Shown here piece by piece: positions 1-14,124 of a stretch of DNA of 64,000 nt (positions are counted from its first letter, which is position 1; the number at the start of each line of letters is the position of its first letter). The stretch covers positions 1-64,000 of the forward strand of contig JAPYMA010000299.1 in assembly GCA_035041965.1 (NCBI GenBank). Direction: 5' to 3'. The position numbers and the translations under genes are program-made. The notes beneath the pieces were generated by a model. That model saw only the letters and a list, made by a program, of their open reading frames with translations. It had not been told where the DNA came from and did no database searches. This stretch comes from Anisakis pegreffii. Taxonomy: Eukaryota; Nematoda; Chromadorea; Rhabditida; Anisakidae.

Positions 1-649
1 TATCACGTTTGAATTGAGCAACTTCACAATTTCACCAGTCAAAAAAAACAACCAGAACAATGAACAACTTCATCAGCGAAATGATATTCACACTACTACG
101 ACAGCAACAATATGCAATAACCATTAGAAGGCTCAGAAGGTTGGAGTGTAAAGATCATAGAAACAGTCTCGTTCGCCTTTCTTTCCTAGTCTCGAACGAA
201 ATTCAGTAACCGCAACTAATAACAAGAATCGGCATTGGTTTTGCAAGAAAGGAACGACGCAGCGATTATATTGAAAGAACTTCTATTGACTAACAATAAG
301 AGGCTTTTAACAGTCCACTGTGGCAGTTCGAGCAAAAATTTTTGTAAGTCCAAGATCTCTCATTTGAAGGTCACTGTCTGCGTCCACTGATTACATCGCA
401 TATCTCATTTGTTATATTTTATCTCATTCCCTCTCTTACCTATGTGATGTTGCCTTTCCATTACATGTCTACCTAGGTGCAGCATTTCCTATGATGAATC
501 CATCACTTACAGTTAGCTACACATATTGAAGACGTTAAATATTACAGTGAATGAAACCATCGTTGAAACTATGACATTAAGTTTGGTCTATGCTTTTGGT
601 GGCCCTAAAGAGGGCCGTTGGGTTTAAGTTGCGCTGTTATAGCCCCTTC

Positions 650-2579
650 TTATATGGGGTACATCTCTGCTATTTGCTTCCACAAATTGTACAGACAGTG
701 ATTTCCTCCAAATTCCTTCTTCCAAACAAATTCCTCCACATAAGTGGACAGCAGATGGCGATCCGTACCAAAACGTGACTTATGCTTTGCCTTAAATTTT
801 TGCCACATTGACTCCACTGTATTTGTGCAAGCCTCGGTAACCGGATCTACAAAATTTTTGGAGCGATTCACGGTCTGGTGCTGGTGTCGTGAATTAGAAT
901 ATTCACGATCACTTGAATATTCTATTTTTGAAATATATTGAAAGTATTGTATGTTATTTTGTTCGTAATATCTTATCATCGCCTCGTCTTTGTTCCTTTT
1001 GTCTATTATCATTATTCCCTGAGCATTTCGAGTGATTGATTCATTTCGAAGATCTTGTTTGTCATCATTAATCACTAAGCAACTCGATGTATTGATGTCG
1101 AGGATTTGTTTATCATCACTAATCTGTGAGCAATTCGATGGATTGCGACTGTTTTTGGAAGTGTACGCCTTTGATCAAGTGATATTGTTTGTTGCTAAGT
1201 GTTCGTACAAGTAAAGGTTTCGTTTCCTGTGATCGTCCAACCACTCGATATACGAAATCTCCCTACTTCATTACAGCTGGTAACCCTGTGGTAAACTTTT
1301 GATACCACCATACGCTGGCCACAAATCGGACACAATAGTGGTGCCCGGCAAAATTTTATCAGTTATTATAGGAATGAGGGTCTCCGCATCCCTCCTCTCT
1401 ACCGGAACCACGAAGCACCGGCTGCTGTTTCGTTCCACTCTACCGAAAATCCATTGTCGTTCCGTTACCCTCCTAACATTATGCGCACTGGATGATCAAT
1501 ACAGTATTGTACCATGATGTTAATGAAAAACCCTGCTCCTTCTGTAGAACAGATAGTTTTCCAAACTGACGGATGCGATTCCCCTAATTTGGTTTCATTT
1601 CTTCTATTCCAACCTTCTGCGGTATTGTTTGTTCGGGCCGCCCTCCAACTGTATTATTATGAACATTCCACACTGGAAGAGTGAACAGTGGAAAGACAAA
1701 ACGAAAATGAACGCTACCATCATCATAAACTTCTCCAGTGCATGAACCATTCACATGCGTTTTTACGAAGTACATGAACAACTGTTCTGCTTGCACATGT
1801 TCAACACTAAAATAAGGAAATAATTCACACCGGCATCTACATCTGGCAAAGGAAAAAAAGCGATTGCATCCATCACACCTACGAACGGTCGAAAATTTTC
1901 ATTTGCGCGATGCAAGGGAATCAGCCCTAGCTCCTAGACTTTGCGACACGACATTCGAAAATCTTTTCCTTCAGATTTGAGATATCATAAGATGGTAATC
2001 TCGTAGTTAACGCGCTAGATAAAAGTGGTCGGCTTATTCATCAACCTCAAACAAAGTTTAACCCCTGCATTCCACTGAGGCTCACCACAGGGCTTTGCCT
2101 CAAATTTACTATGGTATCCATCTTAGCAAACAATGAATCTGAATCTGCAGTAATGAAGCTCATCCAAAGTTTGGGCGGTTGCTTGCAGCACGAATCATTT
2201 TGATACACACATTTAACTGTAAGATTATCCATGATGTTGTGAAAAACACAACACTCGTTTGCAATTCTCATTAACGACAGCTCTTTCGCAGCCCCAAGCC
2301 ACCCCATCAGAACAATTACCAATAGGATTATCATCAATAATCTTCAATTACTCAATTAAATCCACTAATTACTAATATCACGAACGTTCCACCCGTAAAC
2401 AATGATGAATATTCTCCAAATATATCACACAGTCCGCATTTCGCAATACGAGCATGCAGTGGTGAACATGCGTAAGCATTGCTCAAAAATCGAATCGAAA
2501 AGAAATTTGGGTGACCGACTACGCGCTTGCAAATGTCGTAGATGCATTTGTCGCTCATCCGTTTGCTTCTTGTTGACAA
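650..2579 (-). pseudogene. Merlin/ISXO2-like DDE transposase, left-arm copy
   Basis: This is the mirror of the right-arm copy at 12196-14124, where the motifs are described in detail. On the minus strand the C-terminal part (650-889) contains NFVDPVTEACTNTVESMW, with the putative catalytic Glu in TVES. The central part (about 1271-1486) contains QWIFGRVERN and VSDLWPAYGG, with a catalytic Asp. Upstream pieces are in other frames. The coding is interrupted by stops and frame changes, so it is either a relic or needs introns I cannot define. It differs from the other copy by one amino acid in the C-terminal frame (Ala here, Thr there, in the codon covering 982). Confidence 0.72.
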
Positions 2580-3421
2580 TTGTCGCAGCGTGATAGATCT
2601 AAATGATGTTAGTAGCTACGGTCAGGGATCTCAGTTGATTAGACATAGACGAATATTGATGAATGTAGATTGTAAATAATGCGGAAACCTGCATCGGATC
2701 ATTAAACTGATTGTAAGCATAATTAAAATAATCAACTTCATGTTTCAACACATCATAGCTCGTAATGACTCGATTGTATTATGTAAAATTAGATCAGTTG
2801 AAAAAATAACAACCAAACGCATAATTCTTGTCATGTGCACTTGAATTCCGACCGCATGTAGAACTCTAGCAATGACCAATTATCAACGTTCAATATCTAC
2901 CGTAACTGATCGAACAGCCAATGATCGTTAAGCTAGAGCGTTTTTCGTAGAACGATAACACCTTCGAGTGAGTGTTCAGTGGTATGAAAATCTGTTTGAA
3001 TTCAGCTATGATAATATTCTACTTTGAGGATTCATTCGTGCGTGGTTGGTATTTTGAAAGTGGATATATAGACATCTATTAAGGGTAAAAAAGCGGTTCA
3101 GAAAGTCGAAAATCACTGATCGAATTAAATTCGAATTTTAACATTTTAAATCAGATTTCACCCGACAAGAATTCGTCGAATATAAACGAATAATACCAAT
3201 TTATGTTATTATTAAGTAAATCAATCATTTGAAAATATCCTTTAAAATGTGATACAACGCAACCAAATAAACTCCTTACCACTTCCGCATATTACTCCTT
3301 ATAATCATCGCTCGATGCACGACATTGTTATCCGTGCACGACACACGTAATCCAACATATAATTAGGCGACAATCATCTATAACTTCAAAACAGCTGAAT
3401 TATTATTTTTTATTACTACAA

Positions 3422-3495
3422 CAATAATATAATAATAATGACTATAATAATAATAGTAATAATAATAATAAAAATAATAATAATAATAACTGGAA
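3422..3495. repeat. AAT/ATA trinucleotide-rich microsatellite (mirrored at 11280-11355)
   Basis: An imperfect run of aataataat-type units with interspersed a-rich interruptions. The same tract appears as its reverse complement in the right arm. It produces a low-complexity Ile-rich open frame that is not a gene. The rest of the left arm between about 2600 and 7300 shows no recognisable gene, only AT-rich DNA and short open frames without family features. Confidence 0.8.
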
Positions 3496-5376
3496 ATTTG
3501 TTACTAAATACTGCAATTATTAGATATTTGTATTACAAAGCAATTATTATTTGCAATAGTTATGAAATGTTTTTTCTCGATATCTCATGTCTGTCCGCAT
3601 ATTCATTGCGATTGGCATACACAATTTCGATATCATTCAAGCTTCATGCAAAAGCGATTGATTATTATGCGCAATCGAAAATTACATATGCACAAGTAAT
3701 AGCACTCCTATATCAACTACAAATGCATATTGTTTCATGCAGCTCTTCTTCGAGGAACGTCTCGGAATATGTCGACAGAAAACATCTGGGTTCGCCTGAA
3801 ATGCAAACGACAACCAAAAGATCGAGCTCAAAGGGTCTAGGCTAAGACTTGTCCCGGGCATGTGCAACCTGTTCCACTGTCGGCTTGGCGATGACCTGCA
3901 AAAGTGCGATCTCTATTGACAGTTCAACAAATTTTTTTAAATTGCACGTAGAACAACTAAAATTGCAAGTTATTTCCTATGCTTAGCGCAGTTCAGGTGT
4001 ATACAAAACAATCGGATAATATTCAATCAAAGAAAAAAATGCAACACTTCTCAAATATCAATCAGCATTGGTTTGTTCATTGTTTATTTGTTTATTTCTC
4101 ATTATAGAAATAAATCGAAATAAGAGACCAGACACTGTGATAGTATTTATAAGGTATGTATGAGAGGAACTGATTATTAAATAAGTAAGAAGTAGATGAA
4201 ATTAATTCTGAGAATTATTCGCTTCATTATAGATTCGATTATTAGCATTAAAATTATTAACAGTACTTCTCTTATTATTCGATATTCATGAACGAATACT
4301 CATTGTGTATGAACCCCAGTTGCTTCGTTCGTTCTTGGCTGTGTTGTATCAAAATCGTGACAAGAAGGAGGATATGTATATGCAATACATACAATGAATA
4401 CGAAAGTAATCAGTTTGGTGAGAAAATTCATTCATTGTAAGGAAACAAATGTAGGAGGTTGGCCGTCGGGTTGATTTGTTTGAAGAAACAGAAAGGTATA
4501 ATAGAAGATATGATGAATTCGAATCACTTCACTCTTCAAATTTATCCTGTCGCTACTCCTACTTCTACTGCTACCGCTATTGCAACTCGTTCAGCTCTCA
4601 CTGCTTCTCCTTTTTCATATCTTAACATACATCCATAAATATACATACATACATATATCACTAATGCCATATCATCATCGTCATTCTCCATTAACAAATC
4701 ACTTAATACTTTTCTTTATTCAACATTGCTTAATGCTCTATAATAATACTAATAATGAGAATAACGATTATAATTTCAATCTCAGTCTCATTTTCATTCC
4801 ATTTTAGTTGACAGTTTTTCTTCTTCCTTACGACAATAACAGAGAATTTTCTAAGACAACCATTACGAGATTATTAGTTGCGCTTATATAATACGTCACT
4901 TCCAGCTTAAGCTTGACTCCCCGTATGCATTTTTATGGACACGATAAAACAGTGATAATAATGATGATAATACTAATAGCTGCAACCAAAATAGCGCCGA
5001 TATAAGTGACAACAGTAGTAGCAATAATAATGATATTAATGCCAATAGTAATAAATTAAAGCTTTTAAATATATTCTAATTTAAAATCAAAAATTAACTC
5101 CTATGTAGCAGTATTTACTGTTGATATTCGTCAGTTTACTCACTCATATATCAAAATTCAATATCTTTTATATGTACAAGTCAATATCATGCTACTTTCA
5201 TTTCGTTTCTTCACAAACTGTCATCAAACGACCATTCCACTCAAACTACCCAACCTCGTACATATTACTTAATCATTTCACGAAAATTCTTCAAATCAAA
5301 TCAATTCAAAACAAATCTTCAGACAAGCATTTAATAATCATTCGTCCCAATCAATTATTTCAAATACCACTTCAAA

Positions 5377-5400
5377 TCCATCCATCCATCCATCCATCCA
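5377..5400. repeat. (TCCA)6 tetranucleotide; (TGGA)5 in the other arm
   Basis: Six TCCA units here face five TGGA units at about 9380-9400 in the right arm. This is a clean one-unit length polymorphism between the arms, and it explains why mirrored coordinates shift by four bases here. Confidence 0.9.
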
Positions 5401-6602
5401 CGCGCTTGCGAAATTATCGTCTCCTCTGCTCACGCTTTCTTCCAATTATGTTATGTGTTACCCTGCTGACTACCTTAATCCTATCATCAACCAATGAATA
5501 TTCACTCTGTCACATAATTTGCACATTACATGCCTCATACATTTACCTGGGTTAATTTTCAACCACCGTGTCACAAGAGCAAACCATCAAATCCACGCTC
5601 TGTTATTTATCGCAAATGAATAATTTGATAGTTTATTGATGACGATGATTAAGATGATAATCATAATGATAACAATAATATCAGTTAGAACATATGACGG
5701 ATAAATCGTCGAATGCTAGCTGCAAAAGTGAATGCTTTAAAGCAGTAATGTATTTATTTCTACGTGAATAAACGTGTTGTATGGAGCGAGTGGGGTGTGG
5801 AGCCGATTTTGGAGGTGAATGACTTCATTTCCAATGGCATTATATTTATATACAAATTACCTTCATTCATTATCACGACTATCATAGGGATGCATTTACA
5901 AGCCATTGCATTGTGTACTTTGCTGTTTTGCATCTTCATTATTACAGTATCCTCATTTACAGTCATTATGTATGTGAATATGTATCCAAACATAAAAATC
6001 ATATCTATAATACCTAGCTATTTTCATTGATTGATTCATTCGCAACGCAATAACAAAATAATTTCTGACAAATCGTCATCAGCAATCATCGACTTTTACA
6101 TGCATGCACAGTCATCATTAGGACCTAAATGACACCTAAACTCTAATTTTTCATTATCATTTCTAAATTTTCATTAGGTCATGATAATAAATTACCTCTC
6201 CTAATGTGATAATATTTATCCACTTGTTTATTCATTCGTATAAGCCTTCAGTACCCCACGAGATTTGCCAAAATACCTACCTGTCTAACTATCATAACAT
6301 TGCGACAGTTCGGTAGGCTACTGGCAATCTCATTCAGATCACATCAACAGTATATATCATTCTGCCTCAGTTTTTGATCATCAGTAACTTTTTGTTATGT
6401 GAAGGAAATGATTCACTAGCTTGGCAACAAACGTTCATAAAACTTGATATCTTTCTCTTTATCCAGTAGCAAATACCTACACCTTTACCTAATCATATCC
6501 TATAATATCATCAAATCTTTTTCTCAGTTTTTAACTTCACCTCATATTTTTTCTGCAAACAGATATAAGAGGAGAATTTATGATAGGCATTGATTTGTGT
6601 TC

Positions 6603-6795
6603 ATATTAGTGATGTTTCTACTCCAGTCAAACTGTTTTATTCCCATTCTGTTCAAAGTAATGCAACAGAACAGTTGAAAAGCGGAACAAAACGGTTTGAA
6701 AATTTGAAGTGTGGGAATAGAACTGAACAGCTTTCAAAAAGAAAAGTAGAGAACAGAACTCTTCAATGAATGAAACATTATTATTGCTGTTAGTA
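6603..6795. mobile_element. MITE-like dispersed repeat (mirrored at about 7985-8176)
   Basis: The stretch starts with a segment like TTAGTGATGTTTCTACTCC, followed by AACTGTTTTATTCC. Nearly the same end occurs in reverse orientation at about 50760-50815, and related internal sequence occurs at 49560-49735. The AGTGATG-type end resembles hAT non-autonomous elements, but I found no clear second inverted terminus or target duplication here. Confidence 0.4.
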
Positions 6796-7304
6796 AAATT
6801 ATTGCTTTTGCTTTTTTTTTCGTTTACAAAATATCACTGCTTGTTTGCGTCAATTTATTCCAACCAAACAACACAGCACTTTTGTTTTATTAATTTGCAT
6901 CTAAATTAGTAATGCGTTCCGTTGAATGCATAGATGGATTAATCAAACACTTCGATCATTGTCGGCGACTGACTAATTTATTCGATTCTTTCGTATTACC
7001 ATTCTTTTCGGTTGATTCTTTTTCGATAGACGTTATTCAGTTAGCATAACCCATACATCTACAACAAACATAAATCCATAAATGCCTCGAAAAATCAATC
7101 ACTTTTTCTCGATATGTAAATATAAAAGGTGAAAACAGTCGAACTTGATATCATAGTTGAAGAGGGAAGTAGTTGAACAGTTTGCTCTTGATCCATTACA
7201 TCATCACAAGTCAAATTAACTATTCATTTTTTCTAAATTGCATGTTTACTTTACACATTTCTAATGCCTATCTTTGTTCATTTGCAACGCTTTTAGACGA
7301 CATT

Positions 7305-7477
<173 letters not shown>

Positions 7478-10400
7478 ATGTCGTCTAAAAGCGTTGCAAA
7501 TGAACAAAGATAGGCATTAGAAATGTGTAAAGTAAACATGCAATTTAGAAAAAATGAATAGTTAATTTGACTTGTGATGATGTAATGGATCAAGAGCAAA
7601 CTGTTCAACTACTTCCCTCTTCAACTATGATATCAAGTTCGACTGTTTTCACCTTTTATATTTACATATCGAGAAAAAGTGATTGATTTTTCGAGGCATT
7701 TATGGATTTATGTTTGTTGTAGATGTATGGGTTATGCTAACTGAATAACGTCTATCGAAAAAGAATCAACCGAAAAGAATGGTAATACGAAAGAATCGAA
7801 TAAATTAGTCAGTCGCCGACAATGATCGAAGTGTTTGATTAATCCATCTATGCATTCAACGGAACGCATTACTAATTTAGATGCAAATTAATAAAACAAA
7901 AGTGCTGTGTTGTTTGGTTGGAATAAATTGACGCAAACAAGCAGTGATATTTTGTAAACGAAAAAAAGCAAAAGCAATAATTTTACTAACAGCAATAATA
8001 ATGTTTCATTCATTGAAGAGTTCTGTTCTCTACTTTTCTTTTTGAAAGCTGTTCAGTTCTATTCCCACACTTCAAATTTTCAAACCGTTTTGTTCCGCTT
8101 TTCAACTGTTCTGTTGCATTACTTTGAACAGAATGGGAATAAAACAGTTTGACTGGAGTAGAAACATCACTAATATGAACACAAATCAATGCCTATCATA
8201 AATTCTCCTCTTATATCTGTTTGCAGAAAAAATATGAGGTGAAGTTAAAAACTGAGAAAAAGATTTGATGATATTATAGGATATGATTAGGTAAAGGTGT
8301 AGGTATTTGCTACTGGATAAAGAGAAAGATATCAAGTTTTATGAACGTTTGTTGCCAAGCTAGTGAATCATTTCCTTCACATAACAAAAAGTTACTGATG
8401 ATCAAAAACTGAGGCAGAATGATATATACTGTTGATGTGATCTGAATGAGATTGCCAGTAGCCTACCGAACTGTCGCAATGTTATGATAGTTAGACAGGT
8501 AGGTATTTTGGCAAATCTCGTGGGGTACTGAAGGCTTATACGAATGAATAAACAAGTGGATAAATATTATCACATTAGGAGAGGTAATTTATTATCATGA
8601 CCTAATGAAAATTTAGAAATGATAATGAAAAATTAGAGTTTAGGTGTCATTTAGGTCCTAATGATGACTGTGCATGCATGTAAAAGTCGATGATTGCTGA
8701 TGACGATTTGTCAGAAATTATTTTGTTATTGCGTTGCGAATGAATCAATCAATGAAAATAGCTAGGTATTATAGATATGATTTTTATGTTTGGATACATA
8801 TTCACATACATAATGACTGTAAATGAGGATACTGTAATAATGAAGATGCAAAACAGCAAAGTACACAATGCAATGGCTTGTAAATGCATCCCTATGATAG
8901 TCGTGATAATGAATGAAGGTAATTTGTATATAAATATAATGCCATTGGAAATGAAGTCATTCACCTCCAAAATCGGCTCCACACCCCACTCGCTCCATAC
9001 AACACGTTTATTCACGTAGAAATAAATACATTACTGCTTTAAAGCATTCACTTTTGCAGCTAGCATTCGACGATTTATCCGTCATATGTTCTAACTGATA
9101 TTATTGTTATCATTATGATTATCATCTTAATCATCGTCATCAATAAACTATCAAATTATTCATTTGCGATAAATAACAGAGCGTGGATTTGATGGTTTGC
9201 TCTTGTGACACGGTGGTTGAAAATTAACCCAGGTAAATGTATGAGGCATGTAATGTGCAAATTATGTGACAGAGTGAATATTCATTGGTTGATGATAGGA
9301 TTAAGGTAGTCAGCAGGGTAACACATAACATAATTGGAAGAAAGCGTGAGCAGAGGAGACGATAATTTCGCAAGCGCGTGGATGGATGGATGGATGGATT
9401 TGAAGTGGTATTTGAAATAATTGATTGGGACGAATGATTATTAAATGCTTGTCTGAAGATTTGTTTTGAATTGATTTGATTTGAAGAATTTTCGTGAAAT
9501 GATTAAGTAATATGTACGAGGTTGGGTAGTTTGAGTGGAATGGTCGTTTGATGACAGTTTGTGAAGAAACGAAATGAAAGTAGCATGATATTGACTTGTA
9601 CATATAAAAGATATTGAATTTTGATATATGAGTGAGTAAACTGACGAATATCAACAGTAAATACTGCTACATAGGAGTTAATTTTTGATTTTAAATTAGA
9701 ATATATTTAAAAGCTTTAATTTATTACTATTGGCATTAATATCATTATTATTGCTACTACTGTTGTCACTTATATCGGCGCTATTTTGGTTGCAGCTATT
9801 AGTATTATCATCATTATTATCACTGTTTTATCGTGTCCATAAAAATGCATACGGGGAGTCAAGCTTAAGCTGGAAGTGACGTATTATATAAGCGCAACTA
9901 ATAATCTCGTAATGGTTGTCTTAGAAAATTCTCTGTTATTGTCGTAAGGAAGAAGAAAAACTGTCAACTAAAATGGAATGAAAATGAGACTGAGATTGAA
10001 ATTATAATCGTTATTCTCATTATTAGTATTATTATAGAGCATTAAGCAATGTTGAATAAAGAAAAGTATTAAGTGATTTGTTAATGGAGAATGACGATGA
10101 TGATATGGCATTAGTGATATATGTATGTATGTATATTTATGGATGTATGTTAAGATATGAAAAAGGAGAAGCAGTGAGAGCTGAACGAGTTGCAATAGCG
10201 GTAGCAGTAGAAGTAGGAGTAGCGACAGGATAAATTTGAAGAGTGAAGTGATTCGAATTCATCATATCTTCTATTATACCTTTCTGTTTCTTCAAACAAA
10301 TCAACCCGACGGCCAACCTCCTACATTTGTTTCCTTACAATGAATGAATTTTCTCACCAAACTGATTACTTTCGTATTCATTGTATGTATTGCATATACA

Positions 10401-12195
10401 TATCCTCCTTCTTGTCACGATTTTGATACAACACAGCCAAGAACGAACGAAGCAACTGGGGTTCATACACAATGAGTATTCGTTCATGAATATCGAATAA
10501 TAAGAGAAGTACTGTTAATAATTTTAATGCTAATAATCGAATCTATAATGAAGCGAATAATTCTCAGAATTAATTTCATCTACTTCTTACTTATTTAATA
10601 ATCAGTTCCTCTCATACATACCTTATAAATACTATCACAGTGTCTGGTCTCTTATTTCGATTTATTTCTATAATGAGAAATAAACAAATAAACAATGAAC
10701 AAACCAATGCTGATTGATATTTGAGAAGTGTTGCATTTTTTTCTTTGATTGAATATTATCCGATTGTTTTGTATACACCTGAACTGCGCTAAGCATAGGA
10801 AATAACTTGCAATTTTAGTTGTTCTACGTGCAATTTAAAAAAATTTGTTGAACTGTCAATAGAGATCGCACTTTTGCAGGTCATCGCCAAGCCGACAGTG
10901 GAACAGGTTGCACATGCCCGGGACAAGTCTTAGCCTAGACCCTTTGAGCTCGATCTTTTGGTTGTCGTTTGCATTTCAGGCGAACCCAGATGTTTTCTGT
11001 CGACATATTCCGAGACGTTCCTCGAAGAAGAGCTGCATGAAACAATATGCATTTGTAGTTGATATAGGAGTGCTATTACTTGTGCATATGTAATTTTCGA
11101 TTGCGCATAATAATCAATCGCTTTTGCATGAAGCTTGAATGATATCGAAATTGTGTATGCCAATCGCAATGAATATGCGGACAGACATGAGATATCGAGA
11201 AAAAACATTTCATAACTATTGCAAATAATAATTGCTTTGTAATACAAATATCTAATAATTGCAGTATTTAGTAACAAATTTCCAGTTATTATTATTATTA
11301 TTTTTATTATTATTATTACTATTATTATTATAGTCATTATTATTATATTATTGTTGTAGTAATAAAAAATAATAATTCAGCTGTTTTGAAGTTATAGATG
11401 ATTGTCGCCTAATTATATGTTGGATTACGTGTGTCGTGCACGGATAACAATGTCGTGCATCGAGCGATGATTATAAGGAGTAATATGCGGAAGTGGTAAG
11501 GAGTTTATTTGGTTGCGTTGTATCACATTTTAAAGGATATTTTCAAATGATTGATTTACTTAATAATAACATAAATTGGTATTATTCGTTTATATTCGAC
11601 GAATTCTTGTCGGGTGAAATCTGATTTAAAATGTTAAAATTCGAATTTAATTCGATCAGTGATTTTCGACTTTCTGAACCGCTTTTTTACCCTTAATAGA
11701 TGTCTATATATCCACTTTCAAAATACCAACCACGCACGAATGAATCCTCAAAGTAGAATATTATCATAGCTGAATTCAAACAGATTTTCATACCACTGAA
11801 CACTCACTCGAAGGTGTTATCGTTCTACGAAAAACGCTCTAGCTTAACGATCATTGGCTGTTCGATCAGTTACGGTAGATATTGAACGTTGATAATTGGT
11901 CATTGCTAGAGTTCTACATGCGGTCGGAATTCAAGTGCACATGACAAGAATTATGCGTTTGGTTGTTATTTTTTCAACTGATCTAATTTTACATAATACA
12001 ATCGAGTCATTACGAGCTATGATGTGTTGAAACATGAAGTTGATTATTTTAATTATGCTTACAATCAGTTTAATGATCCGATGCAGGTTTCCGCATTATT
12101 TACAATCTACATTCATCAATATTCGTCTATGTCTAATCAACTGAGATCCCTGACCGTAGCTACTAACATCATTTAGATCTATCACGCTGCGACAA

Positions 12196-14124
12196 TTGTC
12201 AACAAGAAGCAAACGGATGAGCGACAAATGCATCTACGACATTTGCAAGCGCGTAGTCGGTCACCCAAATTTCTTTTCGATTCGATTTTTGAGCAATGCT
12301 TACGCATGTTCACCACTGCATGCTCGTATTGCGAAATGCGGACTGTGTGATATATTTGGAGAATATTCATCATTGTTTACGGGTGGAACGTTCGTGATAT
12401 TAGTAATTAGTGGATTTAATTGAGTAATTGAAGATTATTGATGATATTCCTATTGGTAATTGTTCTGATGGGGTGGCTTGGGGCTGCGAAAGAGCTGTCG
12501 TTAATGAGAATTGCAAACGAGTGTTGTGTTTTTCACAACATCATGGATAATCTTACAGTTAAATGTGTGTATCAAAATGATTCGTGCTGCAAGCAACCGC
12601 CCAAACTTTGGATGAGCTTCATTACTGCAGATTCAGATTCATTGTTTGCTAAGATGGATACCATAGTAAATTTGAGGCAAAGCCCTGTGGTGAGCCTCAG
12701 TGGAATGCAGGGGTTAAACTTTGTTTGAGGTTGATGAATAAGCCGACCACTTTTATCTAGCGCGTTAACTACGAGATTACCATCTTATGATATCTCAAAT
12801 CTGAAGGAAAAGATTTTCGAATGTCGTGTCGCAAAGTCTAGGAGCTAGGGCTGATTCCCTTGCATCGCGCAAATGAAAATTTTCGACCGTTCGTAGGTGT
12901 GATGGATGCAATCGCTTTTTTCCTTTGCCAGATGTAGATGCCGGTGTGAATTATTTCCTTATTTTAGTGTTGAACATGTGCAAGCAGAACAGTTGTTCAT
13001 GTACTTCGTAAAAACGCATGTGAATGGTTCATGCACTGGAGAAGTTTATGATGATGGTAGCGTTCATTTTCGTTTTGTCTTTCCACTGTTCACTCTTCCA
13101 GTGTGGAATGTTCATAATAATACAGTTGGAGGGCGGCCCGAACAAACAATACCGCAGAAGGTTGGAATAGAAGAAATGAAACCAAATTAGGGGAATCGCA
13201 TCCGTCAGTTTGGAAAACTATCTGTTCTACAGAAGGAGCAGGGTTTTTCATTAACATCATGGTACAATACTGTATTGATCATCCAGTGCGCATAATGTTA
13301 GGAGGGTAACGGAACGACAATGGATTTTCGGTAGAGTGGAACGAAACAGCAGCCGGTGCTTCGTGGTTCCGGTAGAGAGGAGGGATGCGGAGACCCTCAT
13401 TCCTATAATAACTGATAAAATTTTGCCGGGCACCACTATTGTGTCCGATTTGTGGCCAGCGTATGGTGGTATCAAAAGTTTACCACAGGGTTACCAGCTG
13501 TAATGAAGTAGGGAGATTTCGTATATCGAGTGGTTGGACGATCACAGGAAACGAAACCTTTACTTGTACGAACACTTAGCAACAAACAATATCACTTGAT
13601 CAAAGGCGTACACTTCCAAAAACAGTCGCAATCCATCGAATTGCTCACAGATTAGTGATGATAAACAAATCCTCGACATCAATACATCGAGTTGCTTAGT
13701 GATTAATGATGATAAACAAGATCTTCGAAATGAATCAATCACTCGAAATGCTCAGGGAATAATGATAATAGACAAAAGGAACAAAGACGAGACGATGATA
13801 AGATATTACGAACAAAATAACATACAATACTTTCAATATATTTCAAAAATAGAATATTCAAGTGATCGTGAATATTCTAATTCACGACACCAGCACCAGA
13901 CCGTGAATCGCTCCAAAAATTTTGTAGATCCGGTTACCGAGGCTTGCACAAATACAGTGGAGTCAATGTGGCAAAAATTTAAGGCAAAGCATAAGTCACG
14001 TTTTGGTACGGATCGCCATCTGCTGTCCACTTATGTGGAGGAATTTGTTTGGAAGAAGGAATTTGGAGGAAATCACTGTCTGTACAATTTGTGGAAGCAA
14101 ATAGCAGAGATGTACCCCATATAA
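12196..14124 (+). pseudogene. Merlin/ISXO2-like DDE transposase, right-arm copy
   Basis: Several plus-strand pieces line up with the Merlin (IS1595/ISXO2-like) transposase order. An N-terminal segment lies at 12196-12423 (KCIYDICKRVVGHPNF). A hydrophobic helix with GAAKELSLMRIAN lies at 12438-12728, and a possible first Asp (CIDHPVR) at about 13276. After a frame change, QWIFGRVERN and VSDLWPAYGG occur at about 13309-13503, ending at a stop. An open stretch from about 13600 then includes VDPVTEACTNTVESMW and the C-terminus, ending at 14124. The D (SDLW) and E (TVES) positions fit the family. A roughly 390 bp insertion separates those two blocks. It is most likely a decayed element, although introns cannot be excluded. 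Confidence 0.72.
13636..13795 (+). repeat. Three diverged tandem units of about 52-56 bp inside the transposase
   Basis: Units begin at about 13636, 13688 and 13744. Each starts with tcga(a/g)(t/a)tgct and contains an (att/aat)gatgataaacaa-like core. They lie in the open frame leading to the C-terminal transposase block and encode Asn/Asp-rich sequence with recurrent DDKQ or IDK motifs. The mirror copy is in the left arm at about 979-1138. The insertion falls between the second Asp and the Glu of the predicted DDE triad. Confidence 0.6.

Noticed and set aside
3438..6030. Several 80-144 codon open frames in the palindrome arm
   Set aside because: Low-complexity or family-free. Arm-to-arm identity is the same inside and outside them, so it gives no sign of selection.
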